Below are positions 1 through 10,524 of a DNA stretch of 64,000 nt, piece after piece. Positions within the stretch are counted from its first letter, which is position 1, and each line of letters starts with the position of its first letter. Made by a program: the position numbers and the translations under genes. Under the pieces are notes generated by a model. The model did not search any database and was not told the origin of the DNA. It saw nothing but the letters and a program-made list of their open reading frames with translations. The stretch is from Rhynchopus sp. YZ270_cl-10. Lineage: Eukaryota; Euglenozoa; Diplonemea; Diplonemida; Diplonemidae. Location: the NCBI GenBank assembly GCA_964035575.1, contig OZ037867.1:434001-498000 (forward strand). The letters run 5' to 3'.

Positions 1-48
1 TATAGAAACATCGGGTGGCTTTTTTTTGCATTGATATCGCAGATACTG

Positions 49-897
49 TCATTTCCCCCAGTCAATAAACAAAATAACATACGCAGAATGAACTGGAAGC
101 CCTTTGACCGTCTCCGGGATCGGTGGCGCAAGACGCAGTGGGGCCGGGGCTGAGCGAGACCGCAGCGCACTGTGGTACTGATCTCCGCTGTGTGTGGGGC
201 TGGGTGTACCGGCATCACTTTCGTGGAGGAAGGGGAATTTCGCGGGGAACGGCGACAGACACCGCGACTTGTTGGAACGCTGGCCACGCGGGCTGTTCCC
301 TTGCACCTGACGGAGGTATTTTATGTTGTGACTCCGCTTTGGTCCTAACAAATCAAAATCCGACCTCGACCATTCATACGTCCCCGGCCCTGCCGTCCCC
401 GTCTGCCTTGCCCTCGAAAACACTGCCCCCTTGTATACGCACGCATCCGTCAATTCTTTCCCCGCCGGAGTCCCCATCATCTCCACCCCACCGATGCGAT
501 GATCCCTCTTCCCCAACGCTTCGGTCGATCCTTTGTACTTCCCTACTCCTGGAGAATCCACGCCACGTCGTTTTTGGTAGTCGAAACTCCGTGAAGCAGA
601 GCTTCCGAATGAGTTTACCGGTTTTTTTCGTGTATTTTCGGTTTTTTCGCTTCTATTTGAAAAAGACTTACGAGGAGGAGGGGCAGTGGTGGTGGTGGTG
701 GCAGTAGTGGCCGGAGTCTTCCGTGGTGGAACCACAGTAGACACCTTCGCGTTGCTATGGTGTACACGGCGCTGGTCAGGAACAGACGCACTCCGCTTCA
801 ACGACGTTGCCCTCGCAACCGCAGTATCACGCCACGTACTCCCCCCTTTCCCATTCCCCTCCCCCTTTGGTTGGGTATTTCCCCCATTAAGCACCAT
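49..897 (-). CDS. SHIPPO/STPG-repeat (sperm-tail PG-rich) protein, probable axonemal protein
   Basis: The 282-residue protein is basic and Ser/Thr/Pro-rich. It carries at least two PG-rich repeats of the SHIPPO/STPG type: SPGVGKY near residue 115 and GPGTYEWS near residue 170, each followed by a basic stretch. Proteins with this repeat are mostly microtubule-associated and found in cilia or flagella, so a flagellar role is inferred from family knowledge. Residues 55-77 form a Thr/Pro-rich low-complexity segment. The first ATG of the frame is at 897. About 18 nt upstream lies a pyrimidine-rich stretch ending in GCAG, which fixes the likely 5' end of the mRNA. No intron is needed to read the frame. 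The repeats are few and diverged, so the family call is good but the exact orthologue is unknown. Confidence 0.7.
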   Translation of the reverse strand: MVLNGGNTQPKGEGNGKGGSTWRDTAVARATSLKRSASVPDQRRVHHSNAKVSTVVPPRKTPATTATTTTTAPPPRKSFSNRSEKTENTRKKPVNSFGSSASRSFDYQKRRGVDSPGVGKYKGSTEALGKRDHRIGGVEMMGTPAGKELTDACVYKGAVFSRARQTGTAGPGTYEWSRSDFDLLGPKRSHNIKYLRQVQGNSPRGQRSNKSRCLSPFPAKFPFLHESDAGTPSPTHSGDQYHSALRSRSAPAPLRLAPPIPETVKGLPVHSAYVILFIDWGK

Positions 898-914
898 CAA
901 TTTGTGTGCTACTC

Positions 915-957
915 CTGCGGGGAAGCATGGTGGGGGTGGAGGAGGAGGAGGGATGAG
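915..957 (-). promoter_or_regulatory. acceptor-like pyrimidine tract + AG before the SHIPPO gene
   Basis: On the minus strand a run of C/T (CCTCCTCCTCC and similar) ends in CCCCGCAG, 17 nt before the ATG at 897. This has the form of a 3' splice site but has no visible upstream coding exon. It could be a trans-splice acceptor or the end of a 5'-UTR intron. The 901-1253 spacer otherwise holds only homopolymer runs. Confidence 0.45.
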
Positions 958-1253
958 GAAGTTGCAGAATATTGGGTTCTTTCAAAAAAAAAAGGGGGGA
1001 GAAAGAGAAGAAGGCTTTTTTTTTGTGAGATAAAAAAAAAAGAGGGTGTATGACTGTCCCCAGCAAGGCTTTGTCAAAAAAAAAAAAAAAGAACTCAGTA
1101 TCAACACTAATGGTCGGGGGTTAGATTTTTTGAATCTTGATTCAATGAACCAATTGTTACTTTTTCCTTTGTATGGTGCTCCGGGGGGGAGTCGATATTG
1201 GCAGGTCGTTGACGATTTCCGGCACCATTTTACATTATTTTTTTTTTGTAAAA

Positions 1254-1880
1254 TTATGTGAGAGATGTAGTGGTTATACTGTCAAGCCCGTCTAGTAGCT
1301 TTGTGAGAAGACTAAGGTTTCCCGCACGAGCATACACACCCATACAGTCTCTATGTCTCTGTCTGAACTTATCGCACTCTGGTGCCTCAGCACTGTACTC
1401 CTGCGCACACAAATGCACATCCTGGCACTGCAACGGACAGAACGCCTCCTCCACGAGGTTCACGTACTTCTGCACAATCTGTACACAATGGTATTTTGCA
1501 TAAGGGGTTTGGCTGTGTGCACCCTTTCTTTTGAGGGCTTTTCGCCTATGGGTTTCATCGGAAACGTATGGTGGGGCAATTTCTCAGAAAATCTGATACC
1601 ATTCCGGTCGTTCTCAAAAAAAAAAATTGAACTTCATGGGGGGTACCTCGGGGGGAAGATGTTCATAAGAAAAAAAGGAGCTGATCCATACCTCTGAACA
1701 CTCCTCCATCTTCCCCTGAACAGGGTTCTTTCTGTAGGCCTCGCTGCAGGCGTAGAATTCCTTTTGCTTTGCGCGTGCGAGCGCCACGTGTAGGTCTATT
1801 CTCTCCTCCTCATCCTGGATCATCTGTTTCTTTGCACCCTCCCACACATCATCCACAACAGGTGCATTGGGTTCTGTCAT
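1254..1880 (-). CDS. small twin-Cx9C (CHCH-type) protein, two exons
   Basis: Exon 1 is 1692..1880 and exon 2 is 1254..1478, joined by a 213-bp phase-0 intron (GTATGG...ACAG), giving 137 residues. The cysteines in exon 2 are spaced C-x9-C-x10-C-x9-C (FCPLQCQDVHLC, then ECDKFRQRHRDC). This is the twin-Cx9C pattern of coiled-coil-helix-coiled-coil-helix proteins, which are oxidised by Mia40/Erv1 in the mitochondrial intermembrane space. A further cysteine pair (C-x15-C) in exon 1 gives an overall layout like the complex I subunit NDUFA8, but identity to it is only suggestive. The N-terminal half is charged and helical. The start at 1880 follows a C-rich tract ending in CCACCAG by five bases. If real, this argues for an organelle with an intermembrane-space oxidative folding route. 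Confidence 0.65.
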
Positions 1881-1885
1881 GGTTC

Positions 1886-1940
1886 CTGGTGGGCATGGGT
1901 GGTGTGGGGTGTGGGTGGGTGGGGAGGAGCGAGAGGAGGA
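1886..1940 (-). promoter_or_regulatory. acceptor-like C/T tract + CAG before the CHCH gene
   Basis: The minus strand reads a long C/T-rich run (CCTCCTCTCGCTCCTCCCC...) ending in CCAG, five bases before the ATG at 1880. It matches the arrangement seen upstream of several other genes here and is a candidate trans-splice acceptor. Confidence 0.45.
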
Positions 1941-2860
1941 GAGTCAGGTGTGGACGGTTCTTTACCACGCACTAGGAAAGGATGCCCCCGTCAATGAAGG
2001 GAATGCAGACGGCGGTGGGGAAGGCGTCCATCATTAAAGAATGTAGACAGAAACAGTGCCACAGGCCGGAAGCCACCAGGGATAGGTGACATAGCGCACC
2101 TGCCCCACGAGAAGTAATGATGAAAAACGTGAACAAGGACAAAGTAGAGAGAAACACAGGCGCCCGTGAAGGCATCGTATAGGTATAGGGGCGATGTCCA
2201 GATAGTAGCTGATTGTGTCATCATGTCTCCCAGTGGTGTTGGTGTTGCGTGTGTTGTGAAAAGGGAAAGGAGCAAACCTCAGAAGCGCGGATAAAATCTA
2301 TACTTCAGACCGCCGAAACGAATCAGAGTGTTATTAATGTCAAGTATGTGTTTTAATCATTGGATCGGTGTGGTTTCTCTTCTGGAGGACGCACAGGATC
2401 TCCCTAACAGTAATGAGAACACGGGCGCCACACAACAGGCGCACATGCCCTTCTGCTGCAGGTCGTTGTTTGGATGTGATGTGATGTAATGTGGTTCTTG
2501 TTTGTGGAGAGAGTGCGCGTGTCAGACTACAGCCATGTGGCTGTGTGCCATACATCTCATGAAGCAGGCATCACCCCGCTATCAGAAATGAGGAATGCCT
2601 TTTGTGGTTCTGTTGTTGGTCATCATCCGCAGCAGCTCTCTCGGAAATAAAAGGGATGCCAATCTGGCCCTGGTCATTGACCTGTCTCGGTGATGTCCAC
2701 AACCGGCAGGCTGGTGTACCTTGGCTGTGCAGGCAGGAATCCTTGCAAGGAGAGTCAGGTGTGGACGGTTCTTTACCACGCACCCGTGAAGGCATCGTAT
2801 AGGTATAGGGGCGATGTCCAGATAGTAGCTGATTGTGTCATCATGTCTCCACTTGGTGTT
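1939..2860 (-). repeat. orphan copy A of the giant-gene 5' flank
   Basis: The core 2251..2860 is nearly identical to 7985..8598 and 21001..21624, which lie directly upstream of the two giant surface-protein genes. In this copy no such gene follows; the next gene on that strand is the unrelated CHCH gene. The core is bracketed by direct repeats: one at 2731..2860 and a broken copy at 1939..2240, split by about 190 bp of unique sequence (1972..2163). It looks like a leftover promoter/5' flank from a lost array member. Confidence 0.75.
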
Positions 2861-2936
2861 GGCATCAAGGGTGTCACAGCAAACAGGCAGGTTCGCAACC
2901 CGAGAATGGGATCAAGTACTAAATTGGTGGGAGGGC

Positions 2937-3133
2937 AGGATGGGACTGAAATAGGTGGACACAACCCGCTATTTTTCTTGAAATTTCACTGTATTTTGCC
3001 GCATGAATCTTTTCTTTGATGTATGTGGAGAAAGAGTGAGAAAAGGGAAATGATAAGAAAAAAAAACAAAAACAAAACATTATTGTTGGGGGTAGGATGG
3101 GACTGAAATAGGTGGACACAACCCGCTATTTTT
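2937..3133. repeat. 40-bp direct repeat pair
   Basis: Positions 2937..2976 and 3094..3133 share the same 40 bases (starting AGGATGGGACTGAAATAGG) about 157 bp apart. Nothing coding is seen in them. The rest of 3134..3812 is a spacer in which I see no gene. Confidence 0.7.
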
Positions 3134-3812
3134 TCTCTTCTTGGGAATCATTTTGGACATCTACTGGAACATCCTTCTCAGTCTTAGAATCACGATGTTA
3201 CACAACGCGACCCCATCTGTTCTCTAATTGTGTCTCTTTAAATGGTAGAATGACCGCGGGACAGGTGATTAGCTACACGCTGTTATTTTGTGATATGGGA
3301 GAACAAAGTAACGCAAAAAAAAACAACAACGCAAAACATTGATGTACAACCTGTGCACAATGCCTTTCATCAAGAGTGTACCGTCAGGATGAGTTGGAAA
3401 CACTACCTTCCAACAAATGCTGAAACGCAAATCTCAAAAAGAGAGGTCGAAAGTGCAACCGCAACATAAAATATGCACCAAAAGGGGCGAAGAACAACGG
3501 ATATTACGAAAATAGAGAGGAGACACTACCAATAAAAATGGTGTGGAGGCAGACAGAACGCTCATGCAATAATGGGAAAAGAAAACACGTGATGCGGTGT
3601 CACATCAATTGACACAGTGTTGAAAAATGCAGGTTCCTAAATACTCATCCTTCATGGGCACTTCGGTTTCGGGTTCACTTTGGTTCACATTCGGTTCAGA
3701 GGCTGTACATCTTAACAGCAGTGTCATGGCGACAACGCGCATGGTTTGTATTGTACTTCTTGGTCCTGGCTGGTGCAAAATAAAACTTGATTGTCTCGTC
3801 AAGCGAGAGAGA

Positions 3813-6800
3813 CTACACAGCTCCGTTCACAGTACCCTCGTTCTCACAGGCAGGTTCGTTGGGTTTCTGAGAGGAAAGTTGTGGTCGACAGTGAGTGGAA
3901 GTGTGGTGTGGGGGGTGACATACTGTGTCCTCAGCCTTCGAGCCCTTGCACAAAAAGAACGCAGCCACAGCAATGATCATCACCACAAAAGCAGTGCACC
4001 CGAGAACAATACCAACAATCGCACCAGTGCTGAGAGTGTCATCAGAGTCGTCGTCCTCCACACACGACCCAGACGAGAGCAGGTAACCAGACTCGCATGC
4101 AAGCGCAACACAGCCTCCGTTGACAAGCACCATCTCGGTAGCCCCTGCAGCACTGCACTTCAGAGTCGGCACCAGAGAGCTTCCGACAGTCATTGGTGTT
4201 GCAAACCCAGCAGCCACTGCAGCCTCGTTCTTCTTCAGAGATGTCACAATCAGCTCAGACATGTCCTCCGTGGCCGCAGTCGTGATGTCTGCATCCTCCA
4301 CATCAACAACGAAGATCGTTGACCCACACGACACAACCAAGGTGTCCGTTCTGCCCTTTGTCGTCTCCTCAATGGCTGTCCGCACTGCACCCTCAATTGC
4401 ACCGTTCGACTGCTCGCAGTCCACGTTCCACTCCAGACGCAACTTCACTTGCCCCCTCTTAGTCGGCTGCACACAGATGAAGAGGGTTTCCTTCGTCTTT
4501 TTCGTCACAGGGTTCACAAATCCCTCCGACTCTGTGCACACACATTTGCTCTCAACACACGTCGCTGCTGAATCGTCGTAAGTCCTGCAGTCTGCGTCAA
4601 CATCACACCAGTCAACATCCTCCACAGTCAGCGGGGCATTCGTGGTCGGCACACTCGTCGTAGATGTCTCAGGTGTGGGTGCCTCAGTCTCAGGTGCTTT
4701 GGTCTCAGGTGCCTCAGTCTCAGGTGTACTGGTCTCAGGTGCTTCAGTCTCAGGTGCCTCAGTCTCAGGTGCTTTGGTCTCAGGTGCCTCAGTCTCAGGT
4801 GTACTGGTCTCAGGTGCCTCAGTCTCAGGTGCTTTAGTCTCAGGTGCTTTAGTCTCAGGTGCTTTGGTCTCAGGTGCCTCAGTCTCAGGTGTACTGGTCT
4901 CGGGTGCAGTTGTCCTCGGCGCAGAAGTGTCCGGTGTGTCTGTGGTCGGTGCAGGAACTGGCGTTAGGGGTGCGGCAGTAATCATCTCGCACACCCTGAC
5001 GTTGTCAATGTGGAACTCAGCCTGTCCGTTCAGGGACGACAGGTAGGGGTAGAACCACATCTGTGCGTAGTTTGCGTTTGCGGTGAAGTCGAATGTGATC
5101 TCCTGTGCTGTTGTGAACACAAGGGTGTTGGTGTACACAGTCTGTACTGACGACACGGAAGGCAACGCAAACTGGGGGGTGACAGAGCTCTCCGGAGCAT
5201 ACCAGGTTGTGATGACAGGCACACCGTTGGCAATGCGCACGTAGATGGTACCGTCGGGGTTCTTCGTCTGCACCCACATCGTCACACGGTACTGCACACC
5301 AGAAGTGAACGACACGTTTGTCACAATACCCTCACTCTTGCCACCCAACGACCACATATATGCACTGTTCTTTCCATGGTAACCTCCAAACAGGGAAGGT
5401 GTTCCGTGAGACGCTCCCCAACCAACAACGTTTCCACCATAAAAGTCACCGAAATAAGAACCGTTCTCTCTCTCGAAGCTTGGGTTTGTCAGGAGTGACG
5501 ACTCACAGACATCCACAGGTGCTCCAGTCTCAGGTGCAGTCGTGGCAGGTGCAAGTGTCGCGGGAACTGGTGTTGGGGGTGTGATGGTTGCGTCAGTGGT
5601 CACCTCGCACACCCTGACGTTGTCAATGCGGAACTCATCCTGTCCGTTCGTGGCAGGTGCAGTCAGAAGGGGGTAGAACCACATCTGTGCGTAGTTTGCG
5701 TTTGCGGTGAAGTCGAATGTGATCTCCTGTGCTGCCCCGAAGAACATGTAGTTTGTGTACACAGTCTGTGCAGACGACACGGAAGGCAACGCTGACAAGG
5801 TTGTGGTGCCATCCGGCACACCGTTGGCAATGCGCACGTAGATGGTACCGTTGGGGTTCTCGTATTGTGTCTGCACCCACATTGTCACACGGTACTGCAC
5901 ACCAGAAGTGAACGACACGTTTGTCACAATACCAGCACCCCCGCCACTTTCCCCCCACATCCGTGCACTGTACGCACCATGGAAACCTCCAAACAAAAGA
6001 GGTATTCCGTGAGACGCAGCCCAACCAACAACGTTTCCATCAAAAAAGTTAGTGGACGAAGGATCCTTCAGTGTCTCGAAGCTTGGGTTTGACAGGAGTG
6101 ACGACTCACAGACAGGCAGAGGTGCTCCAAGTGTTGTGGGAACTGGTGTTGGGGGTGCGATAGTTGCGGCAGTGGTCACCTCGCACACCCTGACGTTGTC
6201 AATGCGGAACTCATCCTGTCCGTTCGTGGCAGGTGCAGTCAGAAGGGGGTAGAACCACATCTGTGCGTAGTTTGCGTTTGCGGTGAAGTCGAATGTGATC
6301 TCCTGTGCTGCCCCGAAGAACATGTAGTTTGTGTACACAGTCTGTGCAGACGACACGGAAGGCAACGCTGACAAGGTTGTGGTGCCATCCGGCACACCGT
6401 TGGCAATGCGCACGTAGATGGTACCGTTGGGGTTCTCGTATTGTGTCTGCACCCACATTGTCACACGGTACTGCACACCAGAAGTGAACGACACGTTTGT
6501 CACAATACCAGCACCCCCGCCACTTTCCCCCCACATCCGTGCACTGTACGCACCATGGAAACCTCCAAACAAAAGAGGTATTCCGTGAGACGCAGCCCAA
6601 CCAACAACGTTTCCATCAAAAAAGTTAGTGGACGAAGGATCCTTCAGTGTCTCGAAGCTTGGGTTTGACAGGAGTGACGACTCACAGACAGGCAGAGGTG
6701 CTCCAAGTGTTGTGGGAACTGGTGTTGGGGGTGCGATAGTTGCGGCAGTGGTCACGCACACCCTGACGTTGTCAATGCGGAACTCATCCTGTCCGTTCGT

Positions 6801-7931
6801 GGCAGGTGCAGTCAGAAGGGGGTAGAACCACATCTGTGCGTAGTTTGCGTTTGCGGTGAAGTCGAATGTGATCTCCTGTGCTGCCCCGAAGAACATGTAG
6901 TTTGTGTACACAGTCTGTGCAGACGACACGGAAGGCAACGCTGACAAGGTTGTGGTGCCATCCGGCACACCGTTGGCAATGCGCACGTAGATGGTACCGT
7001 TGGGGTTCTCGTATTGTGTCTGCACCCACATTGTCACACGGTACTGCACACCAGAAGTGAACGACACGTTTGTCACAATACCAGCACCCCCGCCACTTTC
7101 CCCCCACATCCGTGCACTGTACGCACCATGGAAACCTCCAAACAAAAGAGGTATTCCGTGAGACGCAGCCCAACCAACAACGTTTCCATCAAAAAAGTTA
7201 GTGGACGAAGGATCCTTCAGTGTCTCGAAGCTTGGGTTTGACAGGAGTGACGACTCACAGACAGGCAGAGGTGCTCCAAGTGTTGTGGGAACTGGTGTTG
7301 GGGGTGCGATAGTTGCGGCAGTGGTCACCTCGCACACCCTGACGTTGTCAATGCGGAACTCATCCTGTCCGTTCGTGGCAGGTGCAGTCAGAAGGGGGTA
7401 GAACCACATCTGTGCGTAGTTTGCGTTTGCGGTGAAGTCGAATGTGATCTCCTGTGCTGCCCCGAAGAACATGTAGTTTGTGTACACAGTCTGTGCAGAC
7501 GACACGGAAGGCAACGCTGACAAGGTTGTGGTGCCATCCGGCACACCGTTGGCAATGCGCACGTAGATGGTACCGTTGGGGTTCTCGTATTGTGTCTGCA
7601 CCCACATTGTCACACGGTACTGCACACCAGAAGTGAACGACACGTTTGTCACAATACCAGCACCCCCGCCACTTTCCCCCCACATCCGTGCACTGTACGC
7701 ACCATGGAAACCTCCAAACAAAAGAGGTATTCCGTGAGACGCAGCCCAACCAACAACGTTTCCATCAAAAAAGTTAGTGGACGAAGGATCCTTCAGTGTC
7801 TCGAAGCTTGGGTTTGACAGGAGTGACGACTCACAGACAGGCAGAGGTGCTGGTGTGGGAACTGCTGTGGGCACTGAGGTAGCAGCAACGTTGACTCCTA
7901 CAGCGCACCAAAGCACGCTAAGAACGTACAT
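3813..7931 (-). CDS. type I surface protein with five jelly-roll-like domains, PET stalk and TM anchor
   Basis: The protein has 1,372 residues. A signal peptide (about residues 1-18) is followed by four near-identical units of about 191 residues and a fifth diverged one. Each holds a domain of about 165 residues running from CESSLLSNPSFE to FRIDNVRVC, with the strand pattern of galactose-binding-like carbohydrate-binding modules (NPSFE start, YRVTMWV, ITFDF, IDNVRVC end). Next comes a stalk of APET/STPET repeats, likely O-glycosylated. It leads to a Cys-bearing membrane-proximal region of about 200 residues, a transmembrane helix (GAIVGIVLGCTAFVVMIIAV) and a tail of about 45 residues. The juxtamembrane LSTGAIVGI resembles the tail of Giardia surface proteins. 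The ligand is unknown; sugar binding is inferred from the fold pattern only. The flank upstream is shared with the other giant gene. No intron is seen. Confidence 0.8.
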   Translation of the reverse strand: MYVLSVLWCAVGVNVAATSVPTAVPTPAPLPVCESSLLSNPSFETLKDPSSTNFFDGNVVGWAASHGIPLLFGGFHGAYSARMWGESGGGAGIVTNVSFTSGVQYRVTMWVQTQYENPNGTIYVRIANGVPDGTTTLSALPSVSSAQTVYTNYMFFGAAQEITFDFTANANYAQMWFYPLLTAPATNGQDEFRIDNVRVCEVTTAATIAPPTPVPTTLGAPLPVCESSLLSNPSFETLKDPSSTNFFDGNVVGWAASHGIPLLFGGFHGAYSARMWGESGGGAGIVTNVSFTSGVQYRVTMWVQTQYENPNGTIYVRIANGVPDGTTTLSALPSVSSAQTVYTNYMFFGAAQEITFDFTANANYAQMWFYPLLTAPATNGQDEFRIDNVRVCVTTAATIAPPTPVPTTLGAPLPVCESSLLSNPSFETLKDPSSTNFFDGNVVGWAASHGIPLLFGGFHGAYSARMWGESGGGAGIVTNVSFTSGVQYRVTMWVQTQYENPNGTIYVRIANGVPDGTTTLSALPSVSSAQTVYTNYMFFGAAQEITFDFTANANYAQMWFYPLLTAPATNGQDEFRIDNVRVCEVTTAATIAPPTPVPTTLGAPLPVCESSLLSNPSFETLKDPSSTNFFDGNVVGWAASHGIPLLFGGFHGAYSARMWGESGGGAGIVTNVSFTSGVQYRVTMWVQTQYENPNGTIYVRIANGVPDGTTTLSALPSVSSAQTVYTNYMFFGAAQEITFDFTANANYAQMWFYPLLTAPATNGQDEFRIDNVRVCEVTTDATITPPTPVPATLAPATTAPETGAPVDVCESSLLTNPSFERENGSYFGDFYGGNVVGWGASHGTPSLFGGYHGKNSAYMWSLGGKSEGIVTNVSFTSGVQYRVTMWVQTKNPDGTIYVRIANGVPVITTWYAPESSVTPQFALPSVSSVQTVYTNTLVFTTAQEITFDFTANANYAQMWFYPYLSSLNGQAEFHIDNVRVCEMITAAPLTPVPAPTTDTPDTSAPRTTAPETSTPETEAPETKAPETKAPETKAPETEAPETSTPETEAPETKAPETEAPETEAPETSTPETEAPETKAPETEAPTPETSTTSVPTTNAPLTVEDVDWCDVDADCRTYDDSAATCVESKCVCTESEGFVNPVTKKTKETLFICVQPTKRGQVKLRLEWNVDCEQSNGAIEGAVRTAIEETTKGRTDTLVVSCGSTIFVVDVEDADITTAATEDMSELIVTSLKKNEAAVAAGFATPMTVGSSLVPTLKCSAAGATEMVLVNGGCVALACESGYLLSSGSCVEDDDSDDTLSTGAIVGIVLGCTAFVVMIIAVAAFFLCKGSKAEDTVCHPPHHTSTHCRPQLSSQKPNEPACENEGTVNGAV
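5590..7846 (-). repeat. four tandem coding units, 573-576 bp, essentially identical
   Basis: Units repeat with offsets of 576, 573 and 576 bp (reference points 5635, 6211, 6784, 7360). A 387-bp segment at each point encodes the same peptide even in the antisense frame, so synonymous positions are identical too. The only clear difference is a 3-bp loss of one Glu codon in one linker. The fifth domain (about 4990-5510) is diverged. This indicates very recent expansion or ongoing gene conversion. Confidence 0.9.
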
Positions 7932-7984
7932 AGTCTTGATAATGTGTGGTGTGTTATTAGGGAAGTCCTGTGACAGCGCGGTGT

Positions 7985-8598
7985 GTGTTGTGGTGTGAAA
8001 AGGGAAAGGAGCAAACCTCAGAAGCGCGGATAAAATCTATACTTCAGACCGCCGAAACGAATCAGAGTGTTATTAATGTCAAGTTACTTAGTATGTGTTT
8101 TAATCATTGGATCGGTGTGGTTTCTCTTCTGGAGGACGCACAGGATCTCCCTAACAGTAATGAGAACACGGGCGCCACACAACAGGCGCACATGCCCTTC
8201 TGCTGCAGGTCGTTGTTTGGATGTGATGTGATGTAATGTGGTTCTTGTTTGTGGAGAGAGTGCGCGTGTCAGACTACAGCCATGTGGCTGTGTGCCATAC
8301 ATCTCATGAAGCAGGCATCACCCCGCTATCAGAAATGAGGAATGCCTTTTGTGGTTCTGTTGTTGGTCATCATCCGCAGCAGCTCTCTCGGAAATAAAAG
8401 GGATGCCAATCTGGCCCTGGTCATTGACCTGTCTCGGTGATGTCCACAACCGGCAGGCTGGTGTACCTTGGCTGTGCAGGCAGGAATCCTTGCAAGGAGA
8501 GTCAGGTGTGGACGGTTCTTTACCACGCACCCGTGAAGGCATCGTATAGGTATAGGGGCGATGTCCAGATAGTAGCTGATTGTGTCATCATGTCTCCA
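7985..8598 (-). repeat. 5'-flank copy B, upstream of the TM-anchored giant gene
   Basis: About 610 bp begins some 50 bp upstream of the ATG at 7931 and matches copies A and C almost base for base. It probably contains the promoter or acceptor region of the family. It includes a short GATGTGATGTGATG run near 8220. No credible reading frame is shared by all three copies. Confidence 0.75.
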
Positions 8599-9477
8599 CA
8601 ACACCTCCGGTGTCGATACCACTAAGCTTTACTCAAATACACACCCCCTCTCATACCAAAACGACCATAACCCCCCTCACTTTTTTATTTATTTTTAAAT
8701 TTTTGCTTTCAAAAACTAACCACAGACAATGTCTATTTGCACTTATTTTTAATGCGCATGGTGTTGCTTTTGTTTGTAATTACACGTGTGAAAGGGGAAA
8801 ATGTGGGAACAAATAGAGCAGAGGAGATTGGGGGGCGCAGTTTGTTGGTGTGTTTAGTATCAGTTATTGGGTACTTCCGAAGAGAAGATGACCAAATGTG
8901 TCTTTGCGTGCGGTGTCTAGGCTCTCTGATGCATTGCCTTAAACAGACTTGTGTTGAAAAAAAATTGTTCTCTTGCAAGTGCAGTGCTCCCTTGCAGCAA
9001 CTAGACTTGAGAAAAAAAAAATCTCCATTTAAACCATTTCCTATACCTTCTATTAGGAGGTATAATAGGGTGCATGAAATGCACTAAAATTGTTTTTTTT
9101 TTAAAAGCTCTCTCTTTCTATTGTGGGATACATGAGAAAAAAAATTGACAGCTTTCTGGAGATATTCTTGTTTACCCCACACACGCGCACAACCTACATT
9201 ACCCGCCCCCGCTCCAAAAAAAAAAATAACAAAAAGTGTGGATGATGTCTTCAATGAGATTGCATCGGGAGGAAAAAAAAAAGGAATTTTTTTAAAAAAA
9301 AATCTTTGCGGGGGGTCGGGGGAGAAAAGAAAATGAGGAAATAGTGTGAGACGGGGATGGGAGTGGGGGGGTTGTTTTGTTGTGATTGTAATGGTGTTCT
9401 CTAGGTCGGGTGGTTGACGAAGAGAAGACACTTTATAGAGTAAAAAGAAAAGAACGTAAAAAAAAAAAAAAAAAACG

Positions 9478-9543
9478 ACAGTTGTCAATGCAGGCACCTC
9501 CGACTGACCCACGTACGATGCCAGCCATCTGGATGAAAGCATA
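9478..9543 (+). repeat. dispersed repeat R5
   Basis: This unit of about 65 bp (core CTCCGACTGACCCACGTACG, then GCCAGCC and GGATGAAAGC) recurs at 12060, 13360 and 37335 in the same orientation. A-rich sequence flanks it. It has no coding potential. Confidence 0.75.
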
Positions 9544-9770
9544 ACAAAAAAAAAAGAAGGGAAAAAAAAAAATCAAGAAACCCATCTGAATTTGAGTGGT
9601 TTAAAAAAATCAAAATGACGTTGAAAAGAGGGGACCTGACGTGCGGTGGATGGAGGGGGCGGACTAATTCCTCTAGTACTCCTGACTAATCCGCGCGTGT
9701 GGGGAAGGAAAAGGGGGAACCCCACGGGGGCCTCCGCAGGACATGTAGTGAAATAATTTTCTTGTGAGAA

Positions 9771-9838
9771 ATTGTTGGAGATTAGCGTAGTTTGCCTCCG
9801 TTGTGTTGCCACAATTTGTGTTGTGCATCTCTACTCTC
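9771..9838 (+). repeat. dispersed repeat R2
   Basis: This copy of about 65 bp has the pattern TTGTTGGAG...TTGCCTC..TTGTG..GCCACA...CTCTACT. Better copies lie at 25186, 28464 and 29081. The ends GGAG and CTCC can pair. Confidence 0.65.
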
Positions 9839-10524
9839 CAAAAAAAGTTCACTTTTTTTTTTCAAAAATAAAAAATAAAATGACCGTAAGTAGGCATCAC
9901 ATGAAGTAACACATTCCAAAGAATGTGATAAAATGCTGTGAAAAAATATGCCTTTTTATTTTGTTTTTCGTTTCAAAAAAAAGTTAAAATTTAGTTCAAA
10001 AAAAAACAAAAAAGGTGCACGGTTCTTGCTCTCTTAGGGTGCATCCCTTTTTTTGACACTTCGTGTGGTGATGTGTAGACAATCACCAAAAACGAGCCCA
10101 CACATAACAGTAGGTACGTTTTGGTTCTGTACAACACAACAGAGGAAAAAAAATCCGTTACTGAACTTCAGAAAGTCACAGACGTTGGTCTTCAACCTTT
10201 ACGAGTGTTTGTATATGGGTGATGGGGGGGTTTTTTTTTTTTGCTGTTTTCTTTTCAAACTGCATTCTGAGTTTGTCGTAAAAGAAAACCCGGCTGGGTG
10301 GAAAATATTGCCTTTCACTGCAAAACTCTGGTAAAAAAAGGAAAAAGAATGTTCTTGACAGTGCGAAAAGAAAACACTCCCAAAAATGGGTCATCGAACC
10401 CACAGAGATTTTTTAAAAAATACAGATCATCCTTTTGATTCACCTTGGAGAAAAACTGGAAAAGACAGCACGCAGTCGTTTAACAGAAAAAAAAAAAATC
10501 GAGCTTGAAAAATAAAAAATAAAA

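Noticed and set aside
1972-2275. Minus-strand short frames with hydrophobic starts in flank copy A
   Set aside because: They depend on the unique insertion 1972-2163, and the other flank copies do not preserve either frame.
8737-9087. Plus-strand frame with a signal-peptide-like start (MRMVLLLFVITRVKG)
   Set aside because: Composition is spacer-like, the frame runs through A-runs, there is no homology or conserved pattern, and it is on the opposite strand from all real genes.
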